Part shown: one piece after another, positions 9,869 to 18,400 of the stretch
Layout: each line of letters begins with the position of its first letter
How positions within the stretch are numbered: the stretch's first letter is position 1
Origin: an uncultured Bacteroidota bacterium
GTDB lineage: Bacteria > Bacteroidota > Bacteroidia > Flavobacteriales > Flavobacteriaceae
Reading direction: 5' to 3'
Length of the DNA stretch: 64,000 bases
Assembly (NCBI GenBank): GCA_902597545.1
Contig: CACJYD010000002.1
Span: 1 to 64,000, forward strand
Translations under genes and position numbers: made by a program
The notes under the pieces: model-generated
Told to the model about the DNA's origin: nothing
The model's database searches: none
What the model saw: only the letters and a program-made list of their open reading frames with translations

Positions 9869-10846
9869 ATGAGTAAATCAAAGTTTTATTATGATAAAAA
9901 ATCTCTTTCATATAAAGAGATCAAACTTTCAACAAAGGATCGTTTATTGAATTTTTTATCATTTGTATTAGCATCATTTTTCTTTGGAACTATATGCTTA
10001 TTGGTTTTGATAAGTACTCCATTGATTAATACTCCTACTGAACTAAGTCAAGCAAGAGAATTAAATAATTTTGAACTTCAATTTGATATATTAAATAAAA
10101 AACTTGCTCAGTTAGAAAATGTTCTTGAAAATATTGAAGAAAGAGATAATAATATTTACAGAGTTTTATTTGAGGCTAACCCCATTGATGAAGATATAAG
10201 AAAAGCTGGCTTTGGTGGAGTTAATAGATATGCTAGTTTGGAGGGATATGAAAACTCTGAACTCGTTGTTGAAACTACTAAGAAAATTGACATACTAACT
10301 AAACAACTTGTAATTCAATCAAAATCTTTAGATGATATTGAAAAATTAGTAAAAGATAAACAAAAAATGCTCGCAGCGATACCATCAATCCAACCTGTTA
10401 AAAATAATGATTTAACTAGAATTGCCTCTGGATATGGAATGCGAACTGATCCATTTGATAAATCTAGAAAGATGCATGGTGGTATCGATTTTGCAGCCCC
10501 TAGAAATACACCTGTATATGCTGCTAGTAATGGAAAAATTGTAAGGGCAGACAACAGATCAATAGGATATGGCAAACACATAAGGATTGATCACGGTTAT
10601 GGGTTTGTTACATTATATGCTCATCTTAACTCTTATAATGTAAAAAGAGGACAAAATGTTAAAAAAGGTGATATTATAGGATTTGTTGGTAATACTGGTA
10701 GATCTAAGGGATTACATCTACACTACGAAGTAATAAAAGATGGTAAAAAGGTTAATCCAGTTAATTATTTCTATGGAAATTTGACTCCTGAAGAGTTTGA
10801 TGAGGTTCTTAGAATCTCTGTTGAAGAAAATCAATCTCTAGACTAA
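9869..10846 (+). CDS. M23-family peptidoglycan endopeptidase, membrane anchored
   Basis: A 325-residue protein with one N-terminal membrane segment (about residues 28-51), a coiled-coil region (about 65-170) and a C-terminal LytM/M23 domain. Zinc ligands are readable: His203 and Asp207 in HGGIDF and His283/His285 in LHLHYE. It should cut peptide cross-links in the periplasm, like MepM or NlpD-type proteins; all ligands are present, so it is probably active. It is followed one base later by a MerR-like gene on the same strand. The pairing looks like a two-gene operon. Confidence 0.9.
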   Translation: MSKSKFYYDKKSLSYKEIKLSTKDRLLNFLSFVLASFFFGTICLLVLISTPLINTPTELSQARELNNFELQFDILNKKLAQLENVLENIEERDNNIYRVLFEANPIDEDIRKAGFGGVNRYASLEGYENSELVVETTKKIDILTKQLVIQSKSLDDIEKLVKDKQKMLAAIPSIQPVKNNDLTRIASGYGMRTDPFDKSRKMHGGIDFAAPRNTPVYAASNGKIVRADNRSIGYGKHIRIDHGYGFVTLYAHLNSYNVKRGQNVKKGDIIGFVGNTGRSKGLHLHYEVIKDGKKVNPVNYFYGNLTPEEFDEVLRISVEENQSLD

Positions 10847-10847
10847 A

Positions 10848-11165
10848 ATGGAACTCAATCTTCCTGAAAAATTATATTACAACATTGGTGAAATTTCAAA
10901 AGCATTTAATATAAAGCCATCTCTTTTGCGATTTTGGGAAAAGGAATTTGATATTCTAACCCCAAAAAAAAATATAAGTGGAACTAGAAAATATAGCTCT
11001 GTTGATCTCAAGAATATCAAATTAATATATGATCTAGTTAAGGTTAAAGGCTACACACTTGAAGGTGCCAAGAATAAACTAAAATCAAGTAAAGAAATTT
11101 TTGAGGTTGTAAAAAAGCTTGAAAAGATAAAATCCAAGTTAATTAATATTGAAAAAGAGCTTTAA
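10848..11165 (+). CDS. MerR-family transcriptional regulator
   Basis: A 105-residue protein with the MerR DNA-binding domain at residues about 9-80: YYNIGEISKAFNIKPSLLRFWEKEFDIL followed by the wing GTRKYSSVDLKNI and the GYTLEGAK helix. The remaining 30 residues form a Lys/Glu-rich helix that could dimerise. There is no effector or metal-binding domain, so the signal cannot be guessed. It lies one base after the M23 peptidase gene and its stop touches der. Confidence 0.88.
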   Translation: MELNLPEKLYYNIGEISKAFNIKPSLLRFWEKEFDILTPKKNISGTRKYSSVDLKNIKLIYDLVKVKGYTLEGAKNKLKSSKEIFEVVKKLEKIKSKLINIEKEL

Positions 11166-12470
11166 CTATTTTTTTCGACTGTAAATATTAATTGGTGAAC
11201 CTGTAAAATTATATAATTCTCTAATCTTATTTTCCAAAAATCTTTTGTAAGGTTCTTTCATATATTTTGGCAAACTGGATGTAAAAACAAACTGAGGATA
11301 ATGTGAAGGTATTTGACTACAGTATTTGATTTTTACAAACTTTCCTTTGTTTGATGGTGGTGGATTTCTTTCAATTATGGGAAGAAGGTCATTATTTAAT
11401 TGACTTGTTTTAATTTTTCTAGATCTATTTTCATATGTCTCAATAGCATAGTTCAATGATTTTAAAACTCTTTGCTTTTTAAGGCAAGAAATGAAGATAA
11501 TATGAACATCAACAAAAGGTTTAATTTCATCTCGAATCTTTTGTTCAAATTTGTTCGTAGATTGCTCTTTTTTATTTACCAGATCCCATTTATTAACTAG
11601 AATTACAATCCCTTTATTTCTTCTATGAGCAAGCCAAAAAATATTTTTTATTTGAGTATCAAAACTTCTAGTCGCATCCATAATCAATAAACAAACATCA
11701 CAATTTTCAATTGCTTTAATTGACCTTACAACTGAGTAAAATTCTAAATTGTCATTAATTTTAGATTTCTTTCTAATACCAGCGGTATCAATAAGTTTAA
11801 AATTTAATCCAAACTTGTTGTAATAAGTATCAATACTATCTCTTGTTGTACCTGGTTCATTTTTCACAATGTTTCTTTCTTGTCCGATTATTGTGTTAAT
11901 GAATGATGATTTACCTGCATTGGGTCGGCCAACCACAGCAAATGATGGGATGTCATCAACTTTGTCTATGTTTTCTTTTTCAAAATCTTTTACTAACTCA
12001 TCTAAAAGATCTCCAGTACCGCTTCCATTAATTGCAGATATACTAAAAACACTATCAAATCCTAATGAAAAAAATTCAAGAGAATCATTTACCATTGTTG
12101 TTTTGTCTACTTTATTTACAGCAACAATAACTTTTTTATCAGTTTTGTGTAATAATTTATTTATTTCTTGATCAAGTGATGTAATTCCATCATTAACATC
12201 CACTACAAAAATTATCTTATCGCATTCCTCAATAGCTATCATCACTTGAGTATCAATTTCTTTTTCGTAACTATCATCCCCACCCATTACATATCCGCCA
12301 GTATCAATGATTGTGAATGGTTTACCGTTCCAATCTGACATTGAATAGTGCCTATCACGAGTTACCCCACTTTCAGAATCAACTATAGCATCATTTTTCT
12401 TAATCAATCTGTTAAAAAGAGTTGATTTACCGACATTTGGTCTACCTACTATTGCAACAATTTTACTCAT
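11166..12470 (-). CDS. der: ribosome-assembly GTPase Der (EngA)
   Basis: Acts in 50S ribosomal subunit maturation. The 434-residue protein carries two tandem GTPase domains: the first P-loop is GRPNVGKST near residue 9 with DTGG and NKVD, the second is GRPNAGKSS near residue 180 with DTAG and NKWD. The C-terminal KH-like domain follows (residues about 350-434). The tandem G-domain arrangement is diagnostic. It lies one base after era, which reads in the same direction, so the two GTPase genes form an operon. Confidence 0.97.
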   Translation of the reverse strand: MSKIVAIVGRPNVGKSTLFNRLIKKNDAIVDSESGVTRDRHYSMSDWNGKPFTIIDTGGYVMGGDDSYEKEIDTQVMIAIEECDKIIFVVDVNDGITSLDQEINKLLHKTDKKVIVAVNKVDKTTMVNDSLEFFSLGFDSVFSISAINGSGTGDLLDELVKDFEKENIDKVDDIPSFAVVGRPNAGKSSFINTIIGQERNIVKNEPGTTRDSIDTYYNKFGLNFKLIDTAGIRKKSKINDNLEFYSVVRSIKAIENCDVCLLIMDATRSFDTQIKNIFWLAHRRNKGIVILVNKWDLVNKKEQSTNKFEQKIRDEIKPFVDVHIIFISCLKKQRVLKSLNYAIETYENRSRKIKTSQLNNDLLPIIERNPPPSNKGKFVKIKYCSQIPSHYPQFVFTSSLPKYMKEPYKRFLENKIRELYNFTGSPINIYSRKK

Positions 12471-12471
12471 T

Positions 12472-13347
12472 TTAATTATAACCTAATTTTTTCAGGTGAT
12501 TACTGTTTTTTCTCCAATCTTTATAAACTTTAACATTTAACTCTAAAAAAACCTTCTTACTAAAAAAATCCTCTAAATCTTTTCTAGATTCAGAGCCTAA
12601 TTTTTTAATAGATTCACCGTTATTTCCAATTATGATTCCCTTTTGTGAATCTCTTTCGACTATTATCATGGATGATATTCTTAAAACCTTATTTCTAATT
12701 TTAAAACTTTCGGTTATCACCTCAGATATGTAAGGTATTTCTTGTGAATAAATATTAAATATTTTTTCTCTAATTATTTCATTAACAAAAAATCTTTCAT
12801 TCTTATCGGTCCAAACGTCATCTGGATAATATTTTGGGCCCTCAGGTAACAACTCGATTACTCTATTCTTCAGGTTTTGAATATTAAAATTTTCTTTAGC
12901 AGATACAACCCAAGTTTCAATATTTTCAATTTCATTAGACCAAAAGTTGCTTTCTTCCTCCAAAATATCTTGATTGACTTTGTCAACCTTATTTAAAACT
13001 AAAAGAACAGGAATTTTAATTTTTTTAATTTTTTCTATTAATTGATTATCTCTTCTGTTTTCTGCTCCTAGTTCGACAATAAATAATATAATATCAGCAT
13101 CTTTAAAAGACGATAAGATTTTTTTATTCATGTACTCGTGAATTTTATTTTTAGGAATTGTAAAACCAGGTGTATCAGAAATAACAACTTGAAAATCTTC
13201 ACCATTAATAATAGCATGAGCCCTGTGCCTTGTTGTTTGAGCTTTAGATGTAACAATAGAAAACTTATCATCTAATAACCTGTTAATTATTGATGATTTT
13301 CCTGCGTTAGGTAAGCCAATAATATTTACAAAACCAGATTTAAACAC
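12472..13347 (-). CDS. era: GTPase Era
   Basis: Binds 16S rRNA during 30S subunit assembly. The 291-residue protein has P-loop GLPNAGKSS (residues 12-20), DTPGF switch II, NKVD, and a C-terminal KH domain with IIVERDSQKGIIIGNNGE. The start codon is GTG at 13347, which places the initiating residue directly before the conserved FKSGFVNIIG strand. The gene is the first of the era-der pair and diverges from the initiator tRNA. Confidence 0.96.
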   Translation of the reverse strand: MFKSGFVNIIGLPNAGKSSIINRLLDDKFSIVTSKAQTTRHRAHAIINGEDFQVVISDTPGFTIPKNKIHEYMNKKILSSFKDADIILFIVELGAENRRDNQLIEKIKKIKIPVLLVLNKVDKVNQDILEEESNFWSNEIENIETWVVSAKENFNIQNLKNRVIELLPEGPKYYPDDVWTDKNERFFVNEIIREKIFNIYSQEIPYISEVITESFKIRNKVLRISSMIIVERDSQKGIIIGNNGESIKKLGSESRKDLEDFFSKKVFLELNVKVYKDWRKNSNHLKKLGYN

Positions 13348-13386
13348 GCCACAAATTTAAGTTCTTAAGGGTAATACCCAATAATT

Positions 13387-13417
13387 TTTGTTATAAAATC
13401 AAAATATTGTACATTCG
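13387..13417 (+). promoter_or_regulatory. promoter of the initiator tRNA (-33/-7 type)
   Basis: TTTG at 13387-13390, a 19-base spacer, then TACATTCG at 13410-13417. This matches the Bacteroidota form TTTG-N19-TAnnTTTG with one mismatch in the -7 element. Transcription would start a few bases before the tRNA 5' end at 13428. Confidence 0.5.
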
Positions 13418-13427
13418 CTCTCCATTT

Positions 13428-13500
<73 letters not shown>

Positions 13501-13503
13501 CTA

Positions 13504-13531
13504 AAAAAACCCCCATGTTTGGGGGTTTTTT
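13504..13531 (+). terminator. rho-independent terminator after the initiator tRNA
   Basis: A perfect inverted repeat, AAAAAACCCCC (13504-13514), six-base loop ATGTTT, GGGGGTTTTTT (13521-13531), immediately after the tRNA. It ends only 19 bases before the aconitase ATG. Confidence 0.93.
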
Positions 13532-13550
13532 ATTAATTTTACTCCTGCTT

Positions 13551-15812
13551 ATGATTTTTGATCTTGACATGATAAAAAATGTTTATGGCACAATCAAACA
13601 AAAAGTTGATAGTGCTAAAAAAATTTGCAATAATCCACTTACACTTTCAGAAAAAATTCTTTACTCACATCTTTGGGATGATAAAATTAAAAAACCATTT
13701 ACAAGAGGTAAAGACTATGTTGATTTTGCACCAGATAGAATTGCCTGTCAAGATGCTACGGCTCAAATGGCTTTGCTACAATTTATGCAGGCAGGAAAGA
13801 AAAAAGTTTCAGTTCCAACAACAGTTCATTGTGATCATTTAATTCAAGCAAGAATTGGAGCAAATGATGATTTACAAAATGCTATAAACACCAGTAATGA
13901 AGTTTTCAATTTTTTGGAATCAGTTTCAAATAAATATGGAATAGGGTTTTGGAAACCAGGTGCTGGAATCATTCATCAAGTAGTCTTAGAAAATTATGCC
14001 TTTCCTGGTGGAATGATGATTGGTACTGACTCTCACACAGTGAATGCAGGGGGCCTTGGAATGGTTGCAATTGGGGTTGGAGGTGCTGATGCAGTTGATG
14101 TAATGGCTGGAATGGCTTGGGAATTAAAGTTCCCAAAAATTATAGGCGTTAAGTTGACTGGAAAATTATCTGGTTGGACAGCACCCAAAGATGTTATTTT
14201 AAAAGTAGCAGGTATTTTAACTGTAAAAGGTGGTACAGGTGCTATAATTGAATATTTTGGACCTGGTGCTCAAGAACTTTCATGTACTGGAAAAGGTACA
14301 ATTTGCAACATGGGTGCTGAGGTCGGTGCAACAACATCGACTTTCGGCTATGATGAGTCAATGGAAAAGTATCTTAGAGCTACCGGACGTGATTTAATTG
14401 CTGATGAAGCAAATAAAATTAAAGACTATTTGACTGGCGATCCAGAAGTTTACAAAAATCCAGAAAAGTATTTTGATGAATTAATTGAAATAAATTTATC
14501 TGAACTTGAACCTCATATCAATGGGCCATTCTCACCAGATATTGCAACCCCCGTAAGTAAAATGGCTGATACTTTAAAAAAGAATGACTGGCCAAGAAAG
14601 ATTGAGTGGGGATTAATTGGTTCATGTACAAATTCATCATATGAAGATTTATCTAGAGCATCATCAATTGCTAATCAAGCACTAGAAAAAAATCTCTCTA
14701 CGAAAGCTGAATTTGGTATAAATCCTGGTTCTGAACAAGTAAGGTTCACTGCTGAAAGAGATGGACTTTTAAATATTTTTGAAAAACTTGATGCTAAAAT
14801 TTTTACTAATGCATGTGGCCCATGTATAGGTCAGTGGGCAAGAAAGGATGCTGATAAAGAAGAAAAAAATTCAATTATACACTCATTCAATAGAAATTTT
14901 GCTAAAAGAGCTGATGGCAATCCAAATACTCATGCATTTGTTGCTTCACCTGAAATGGTTGCTGCAATTGCAATCTCTGGAGATTTAGCTTTTAATCCTA
15001 TGAAAGATAAACTAATGAATGATAATGGAGATAATGTTAGCTTGGATGAACCAAGAGGATGGGAATTACCACCAAAAGGCTTTGATGTAGAGGATAATGG
15101 ATACATAGAGCCTGTAAAAGATGGTTCAAGTATTGAAGTTGTAATTGACCCTAATTCAAAAAGACTAGAAAGGCTTGAACCTTTTAAGCCGTGGGATGGC
15201 AAAAATATTGAGGGGGCAAAATTATTAATTAAAGCTTTTGGAAAATGTACCACAGATCATATTTCAATGGCAGGACCATGGCTAAGATTCAGAGGTCATT
15301 TGGATAATATATCAAATAACTGTTTAATTGGGGCAGTAAATGCATTCAACAAAAAAACAAACTATATAAAAAATCAGCTAACTGGAGAATACGGTGCAGT
15401 TCCTGATACCCAGAGAGATTACAAAAAAAATAATATATCAACAGTTGTTGTTGGAGATCACAACTATGGAGAAGGATCATCTAGAGAACATGCAGCAATG
15501 GAACCTAGACATCTGGGTGTAAAAGTTGTTTTAGTTAAATCATTTGCAAGAATTCATGAAACAAACCTAAAAAAACAAGGTATGTTAGGGATCACTTTCG
15601 ATGATGAAAATGATTATGATTTGATTCAAGAAGATGATACTTTTAATTTTATCGACTTAGAGAGCTTCTCGCCCAACAAACAATTAACAATTGAAATTGT
15701 TCATTCTGATGGATCAATTGACAATATAAAAGCAAACCATACCTACAATTCTCAACAAATTGAATGGTATAAGGAAGGCTCAGCCTTGAACTTAATAAAA
15801 AAAGGGGCTTAA
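13551..15812 (+). CDS. acn: aconitate hydratase (mitochondrial-type)
   Basis: Interconverts citrate and isocitrate in the TCA cycle. The ATG at 13551 ([13 protein letters not shown]) is chosen because flavobacterial aconitases begin in this way and because an earlier in-frame start would lie inside the terminator. The 753-residue protein has the three [4Fe-4S] cysteines: Cys359 in GSCTNS and Cys422/Cys425 in ACGPCIG. The swivel domain contains [12 protein letters not shown], which binds substrate. The gene is monocistronic, closed by a terminator that overlaps its stop codon. Confidence 0.95.
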   Translation: MIFDLDMIKNVYGTIKQKVDSAKKICNNPLTLSEKILYSHLWDDKIKKPFTRGKDYVDFAPDRIACQDATAQMALLQFMQAGKKKVSVPTTVHCDHLIQARIGANDDLQNAINTSNEVFNFLESVSNKYGIGFWKPGAGIIHQVVLENYAFPGGMMIGTDSHTVNAGGLGMVAIGVGGADAVDVMAGMAWELKFPKIIGVKLTGKLSGWTAPKDVILKVAGILTVKGGTGAIIEYFGPGAQELSCTGKGTICNMGAEVGATTSTFGYDESMEKYLRATGRDLIADEANKIKDYLTGDPEVYKNPEKYFDELIEINLSELEPHINGPFSPDIATPVSKMADTLKKNDWPRKIEWGLIGSCTNSSYEDLSRASSIANQALEKNLSTKAEFGINPGSEQVRFTAERDGLLNIFEKLDAKIFTNACGPCIGQWARKDADKEEKNSIIHSFNRNFAKRADGNPNTHAFVASPEMVAAIAISGDLAFNPMKDKLMNDNGDNVSLDEPRGWELPPKGFDVEDNGYIEPVKDGSSIEVVIDPNSKRLERLEPFKPWDGKNIEGAKLLIKAFGKCTTDHISMAGPWLRFRGHLDNISNNCLIGAVNAFNKKTNYIKNQLTGEYGAVPDTQRDYKKNNISTVVVGDHNYGEGSSREHAAMEPRHLGVKVVLVKSFARIHETNLKKQGMLGITFDDENDYDLIQEDDTFNFIDLESFSPNKQLTIEIVHSDGSIDNIKANHTYNSQQIEWYKEGSALNLIKKGA

Positions 15813-15828
15813 TTAATAACCCCTTTTT
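15797..15828. terminator. bidirectional terminator between acn and the NTF2-like genes
   Basis: AAAAAAAGGGG (15797-15807), a 12-base loop containing the acn stop codon, and CCCCTTTTT (15820-15828). A-tracts and T-tracts on both sides allow it to serve acn on the plus strand and the lipoprotein gene ending at 15853 on the minus strand. Confidence 0.85.
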
Positions 15829-15852
15829 CATCATATTTGTAGAAAGTGTGCT

Positions 15853-16368
15853 TTATTCTTGAAGTAGCTTTAAGAAAATATCCCCACGATCAAAAAATTC
15901 ATAGATAGTAGTTTGTAATCCATTTTCATCAAACTCATGGACAGAATAATACTTAGTTGAAAACTCCATACCAGTAGCCTTGTGATTTGATTTCCAAGTA
16001 CCATATGATCTTACAGATCCATTTGGTAAATAAAGTGAGTCATCAACACCAGGGAAGTATTGTCTATCTACATATCTGATATTCTCAAATTCAGCATGCC
16101 ATCCTTTAGTTTGAGCTTTATAATCATCTTTTGAAAGAGAATCGGCTTGAGGAGGGTTCCAAATTAAATCTTCAGTGCTCATTTGAAATAATTCTTCAAA
16201 ATTACCAGCTTCAAATGCATCAAATCCTTTCTCAACTAATTCCTTATTTTTTTCAAATTTTTCAATTCCAGACACAAATTGATTAGCACCATTAATTTTT
16301 GCTTTATCATCATCTGTTACACAAGCAACAAATAAAAATATTGAAAATATAAAAAGTGTTTTTTTCAT
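15853..16368 (-). CDS. NTF2/SnoaL-like lipoprotein (third of a tandem triplet)
   Basis: A 171-residue predicted lipoprotein (signal MKKTLFIFSIFLFVAC). The mature part follows a SnoaL/NTF2 cone fold pattern: a helix pair starting FEKNKELVEKGFDAFEAGNFEELFQ, then LIWNPPQADSLSKDDYKAQ, and strands with VRSYGTWKSNHKATG. The WxPPQ and YGTWKS elements are shared with the gene ending at 16903, so these are paralogues. No catalytic residues can be assigned; the pocket may bind a small molecule. It is the last gene of the run and shares the acn terminator. Confidence 0.8.
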   Translation of the reverse strand: MKKTLFIFSIFLFVACVTDDDKAKINGANQFVSGIEKFEKNKELVEKGFDAFEAGNFEELFQMSTEDLIWNPPQADSLSKDDYKAQTKGWHAEFENIRYVDRQYFPGVDDSLYLPNGSVRSYGTWKSNHKATGMEFSTKYYSVHEFDENGLQTTIYEFFDRGDIFLKLLQE

Positions 16369-16384
16369 ATATATATATTTAAAT

Positions 16385-16891
16385 TTATTCAGCAGCAGCT
16401 AAAGATAATGCAACTTCTGCATTAAAATGAGTTTGATCACTGTGTTGCCATTCATTAATAATTTTTCCATCTTCACCCCAAAGATATCCTATGTGACATG
16501 GAATTTCTACAGTTTCTCCACTGAATTTCCCAGTACCTTTCCATGTAAACCAAGCTTGTGAGACATAACCATATTGAGGGTAATTTATCGTTTGAATAAA
16601 TGCTATTTCACTCACTTCTTCACCATCTCCCCAACTCATAGAAATATCATCATACAATTCATGATGAGCACCAATTAAAGAAATAGCTTCATCATAACCA
16701 ATTGGCTCAGTTGAATTTCCGTAAAATTGTAAATCTTCAGACCATATATCTCCATCGAAAGTTTGATCCAAATATTTAGCATAAGCCTCTTTTAAGGCAT
16801 TTGATTTTTCATCATCAAATGTCACTTGAACACCTGTTGATGTGCAGCCAATAAATAAAGCTGCAATAAATATTAATATTAAGTTTTTCAT
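16385..16891 (-). CDS. NTF2/SnoaL-like lipoprotein (second of a tandem triplet)
   Basis: A 168-residue predicted lipoprotein (MKNLILIFIAALFIGC). It shares the family layout: a helical start (SNALKEAYAKYLDQTFDGDIWSEDLQFYG), a GYDEAI helix, and later strands with WFTWKGTGKFSG and GKIINEWQHSDQTHF. It is the most diverged of the three and lacks the WxPPQ motif. It lies 11 bases downstream of the first copy and 16 bases upstream of the third, so they are surely co-transcribed. Function unknown. Confidence 0.78.
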   Translation of the reverse strand: MKNLILIFIAALFIGCTSTGVQVTFDDEKSNALKEAYAKYLDQTFDGDIWSEDLQFYGNSTEPIGYDEAISLIGAHHELYDDISMSWGDGEEVSEIAFIQTINYPQYGYVSQAWFTWKGTGKFSGETVEIPCHIGYLWGEDGKIINEWQHSDQTHFNAEVALSLAAAE

Positions 16892-16902
16892 AATTTTTAG
16901 TT

Positions 16903-17454
16903 TTAATTGTTATTAACAAAATTTTCTATTTGAACTGCCATACCATTGACATCCATCCAATCAGAGAATGTGGCAATCTTATTATCCTCATTAAAATTGA
17001 TTACTCCATACCATTTGTTGTAGACAGGTGCACCTGTCTGAGTATGAGTTGATTTCCAGGTTCCATAAACTCTCATTACATTAGGTTCAGTATTAGTTTC
17101 ACCCTCTGAGTATAAAGAACCAGACCAATAAGCATAATCTGATCCAATCAATCCCTCAGCTGGATTAAACGTGATTTCATCAAAATTTTCATAATAGTAC
17201 AATACAGCTTCTTTAAAATCTTCATAACCTAATAACTCCCCTCCGTTATATTGAGGAGGACTCCATTGAACTGAATCAGCAACAACACTCATCAATTCAT
17301 CTATATCTTCATTATAAAATCCTTTTGTAAAAGTTTCAAAAGCTTCAATTTGTTGTTCAAACTTTGCTACATTATCGTCAGAAACAGAAGATGGCGCGGG
17401 TGCTTCACATGCAATAATTAGTGTGAGCACGAATAAAATAAATATATTCTTCAT
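16903..17454 (-). CDS. NTF2/SnoaL-like lipoprotein (first of a tandem triplet)
   Basis: The ATG at 17454 gives a clean lipoprotein signal (MKNIFILFVLTLIIAC); an upstream in-frame start adds only seven residues. The mature protein shows the NTF2-like pattern with VQWSPPQYNGGELLGYEDF, a 'DEITFNPAEGLIGSDYAYWSGS' region and MRVYGTWKSTHTQTG. The WxPPQ and YGTWKS motifs tie it to the copy ending at 15853. It begins 85 bases after gldN, in the same direction, so read-through from the gld operon is possible. Confidence 0.8.
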   Translation of the reverse strand: MKNIFILFVLTLIIACEAPAPSSVSDDNVAKFEQQIEAFETFTKGFYNEDIDELMSVVADSVQWSPPQYNGGELLGYEDFKEAVLYYYENFDEITFNPAEGLIGSDYAYWSGSLYSEGETNTEPNVMRVYGTWKSTHTQTGAPVYNKWYGVINFNEDNKIATFSDWMDVNGMAVQIENFVNNN

Positions 17455-17538
17455 AGTTAAAATTTTAGTAAACAATTAATTTAATAAAATTTATTGAAGA
17501 AAATGTTGAAAGGAAGTAAAAATTTAAAGGATTAGGAG

Positions 17539-18399
17539 TTAATATCCCCACATATCAACATCAAAGTCCAAAATTTCTTTTTTTATTCTTTCTGACTCCA
17601 TTATTAATCTCAATTGGTACTGTCGATTAGACTCACCGCTTCTTTGTCTAATATAATCTCTAATAGTTCTATCACCATAAACATTATCATATTTATAGAT
17701 GTATGAACTGAATCTTCTATTAACAAGAAGATCATCAAAGGAAATTCTATTATTATTATTTTTGTCATTAAAAACTAAGTGATTACTGAGAATATCTCTG
17801 ATTGATGGATACCAAATCCAAAAATATCCCTGTTCTTTACCAGATTCTTTTAAATTTCTTCCAAAAGGTTGAATCCCTAAAAGTCTATATTTCATCTCTG
17901 AGTGTTTTTTGTCAAAAAACCAAACGCCTTTAATTTTATAACCACTTATGTCAGAAGAACTTGCGTACGTTTGAGGTCTAGAATCACCAGGTGTAAATTT
18001 ACTCCCATAGAAATCTTTGATTTTATCAACACCAGTAATCTTGTTGGCTTCAAGAAAATTATCGTTTCTAACATCAAATACTTCATTTATATTACCATTT
18101 TCTACATTTTCTCTAATAATCTTCCAAAGAGATTTTCTAGTCAAAGTATACTGATCATCGTTCACAGGAAATAATAATTGAAAATTAAGTTTTTCATTAA
18201 GGTCAATAAATTCATAAACAACCTTTGACCAAAGTATATCACTATCTTCAACTTCAGGATAATCAATTGAACCTTTATTTGAACTCATTGTTGCACTTGC
18301 AATATCTGAGGGTTTTTTTGCATTAAGTAAATTAGCCTGCGCGAATGAATAATTAAGCGCAAGAAAGATAGATAGTAAAGAGAAAATTAGTTTTTTCAT
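17539..18399 (-). CDS. gldN: gliding motility / type IX secretion protein GldN
   Basis: A periplasmic ring component of the type IX secretion system that partners GldK. The ATG at 18399 (MKKLIFSLLSIFLALNYSFAQ) gives a signal peptide; the frame extends three codons upstream to a TTG that would overlap gldM. The 286-residue protein has the family segments RKSLWKIIRENVENG, YKIKGVWFFDKKHSEMKYRLLGI, YFWIWYPSIRD and NNRISFDDLLVNRRFSSYIYK. It is somewhat shorter than F. johnsoniae GldN (recalled as about 320). It follows gldM with a one-base gap. Confidence 0.95.
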   Translation of the reverse strand: MKKLIFSLLSIFLALNYSFAQANLLNAKKPSDIASATMSSNKGSIDYPEVEDSDILWSKVVYEFIDLNEKLNFQLLFPVNDDQYTLTRKSLWKIIRENVENGNINEVFDVRNDNFLEANKITGVDKIKDFYGSKFTPGDSRPQTYASSSDISGYKIKGVWFFDKKHSEMKYRLLGIQPFGRNLKESGKEQGYFWIWYPSIRDILSNHLVFNDKNNNNRISFDDLLVNRRFSSYIYKYDNVYGDRTIRDYIRQRSGESNRQYQLRLIMESERIKKEILDFDVDMWGY

Positions 18400-18400
18400 T

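Noticed and set aside
13515-13550. An upstream start for aconitase adding 12 hydrophobic residues
   Set aside because: It lies inside the tRNA terminator hairpin, and flavobacterial aconitases begin at the MxFDxDMIK sequence encoded from 13551.
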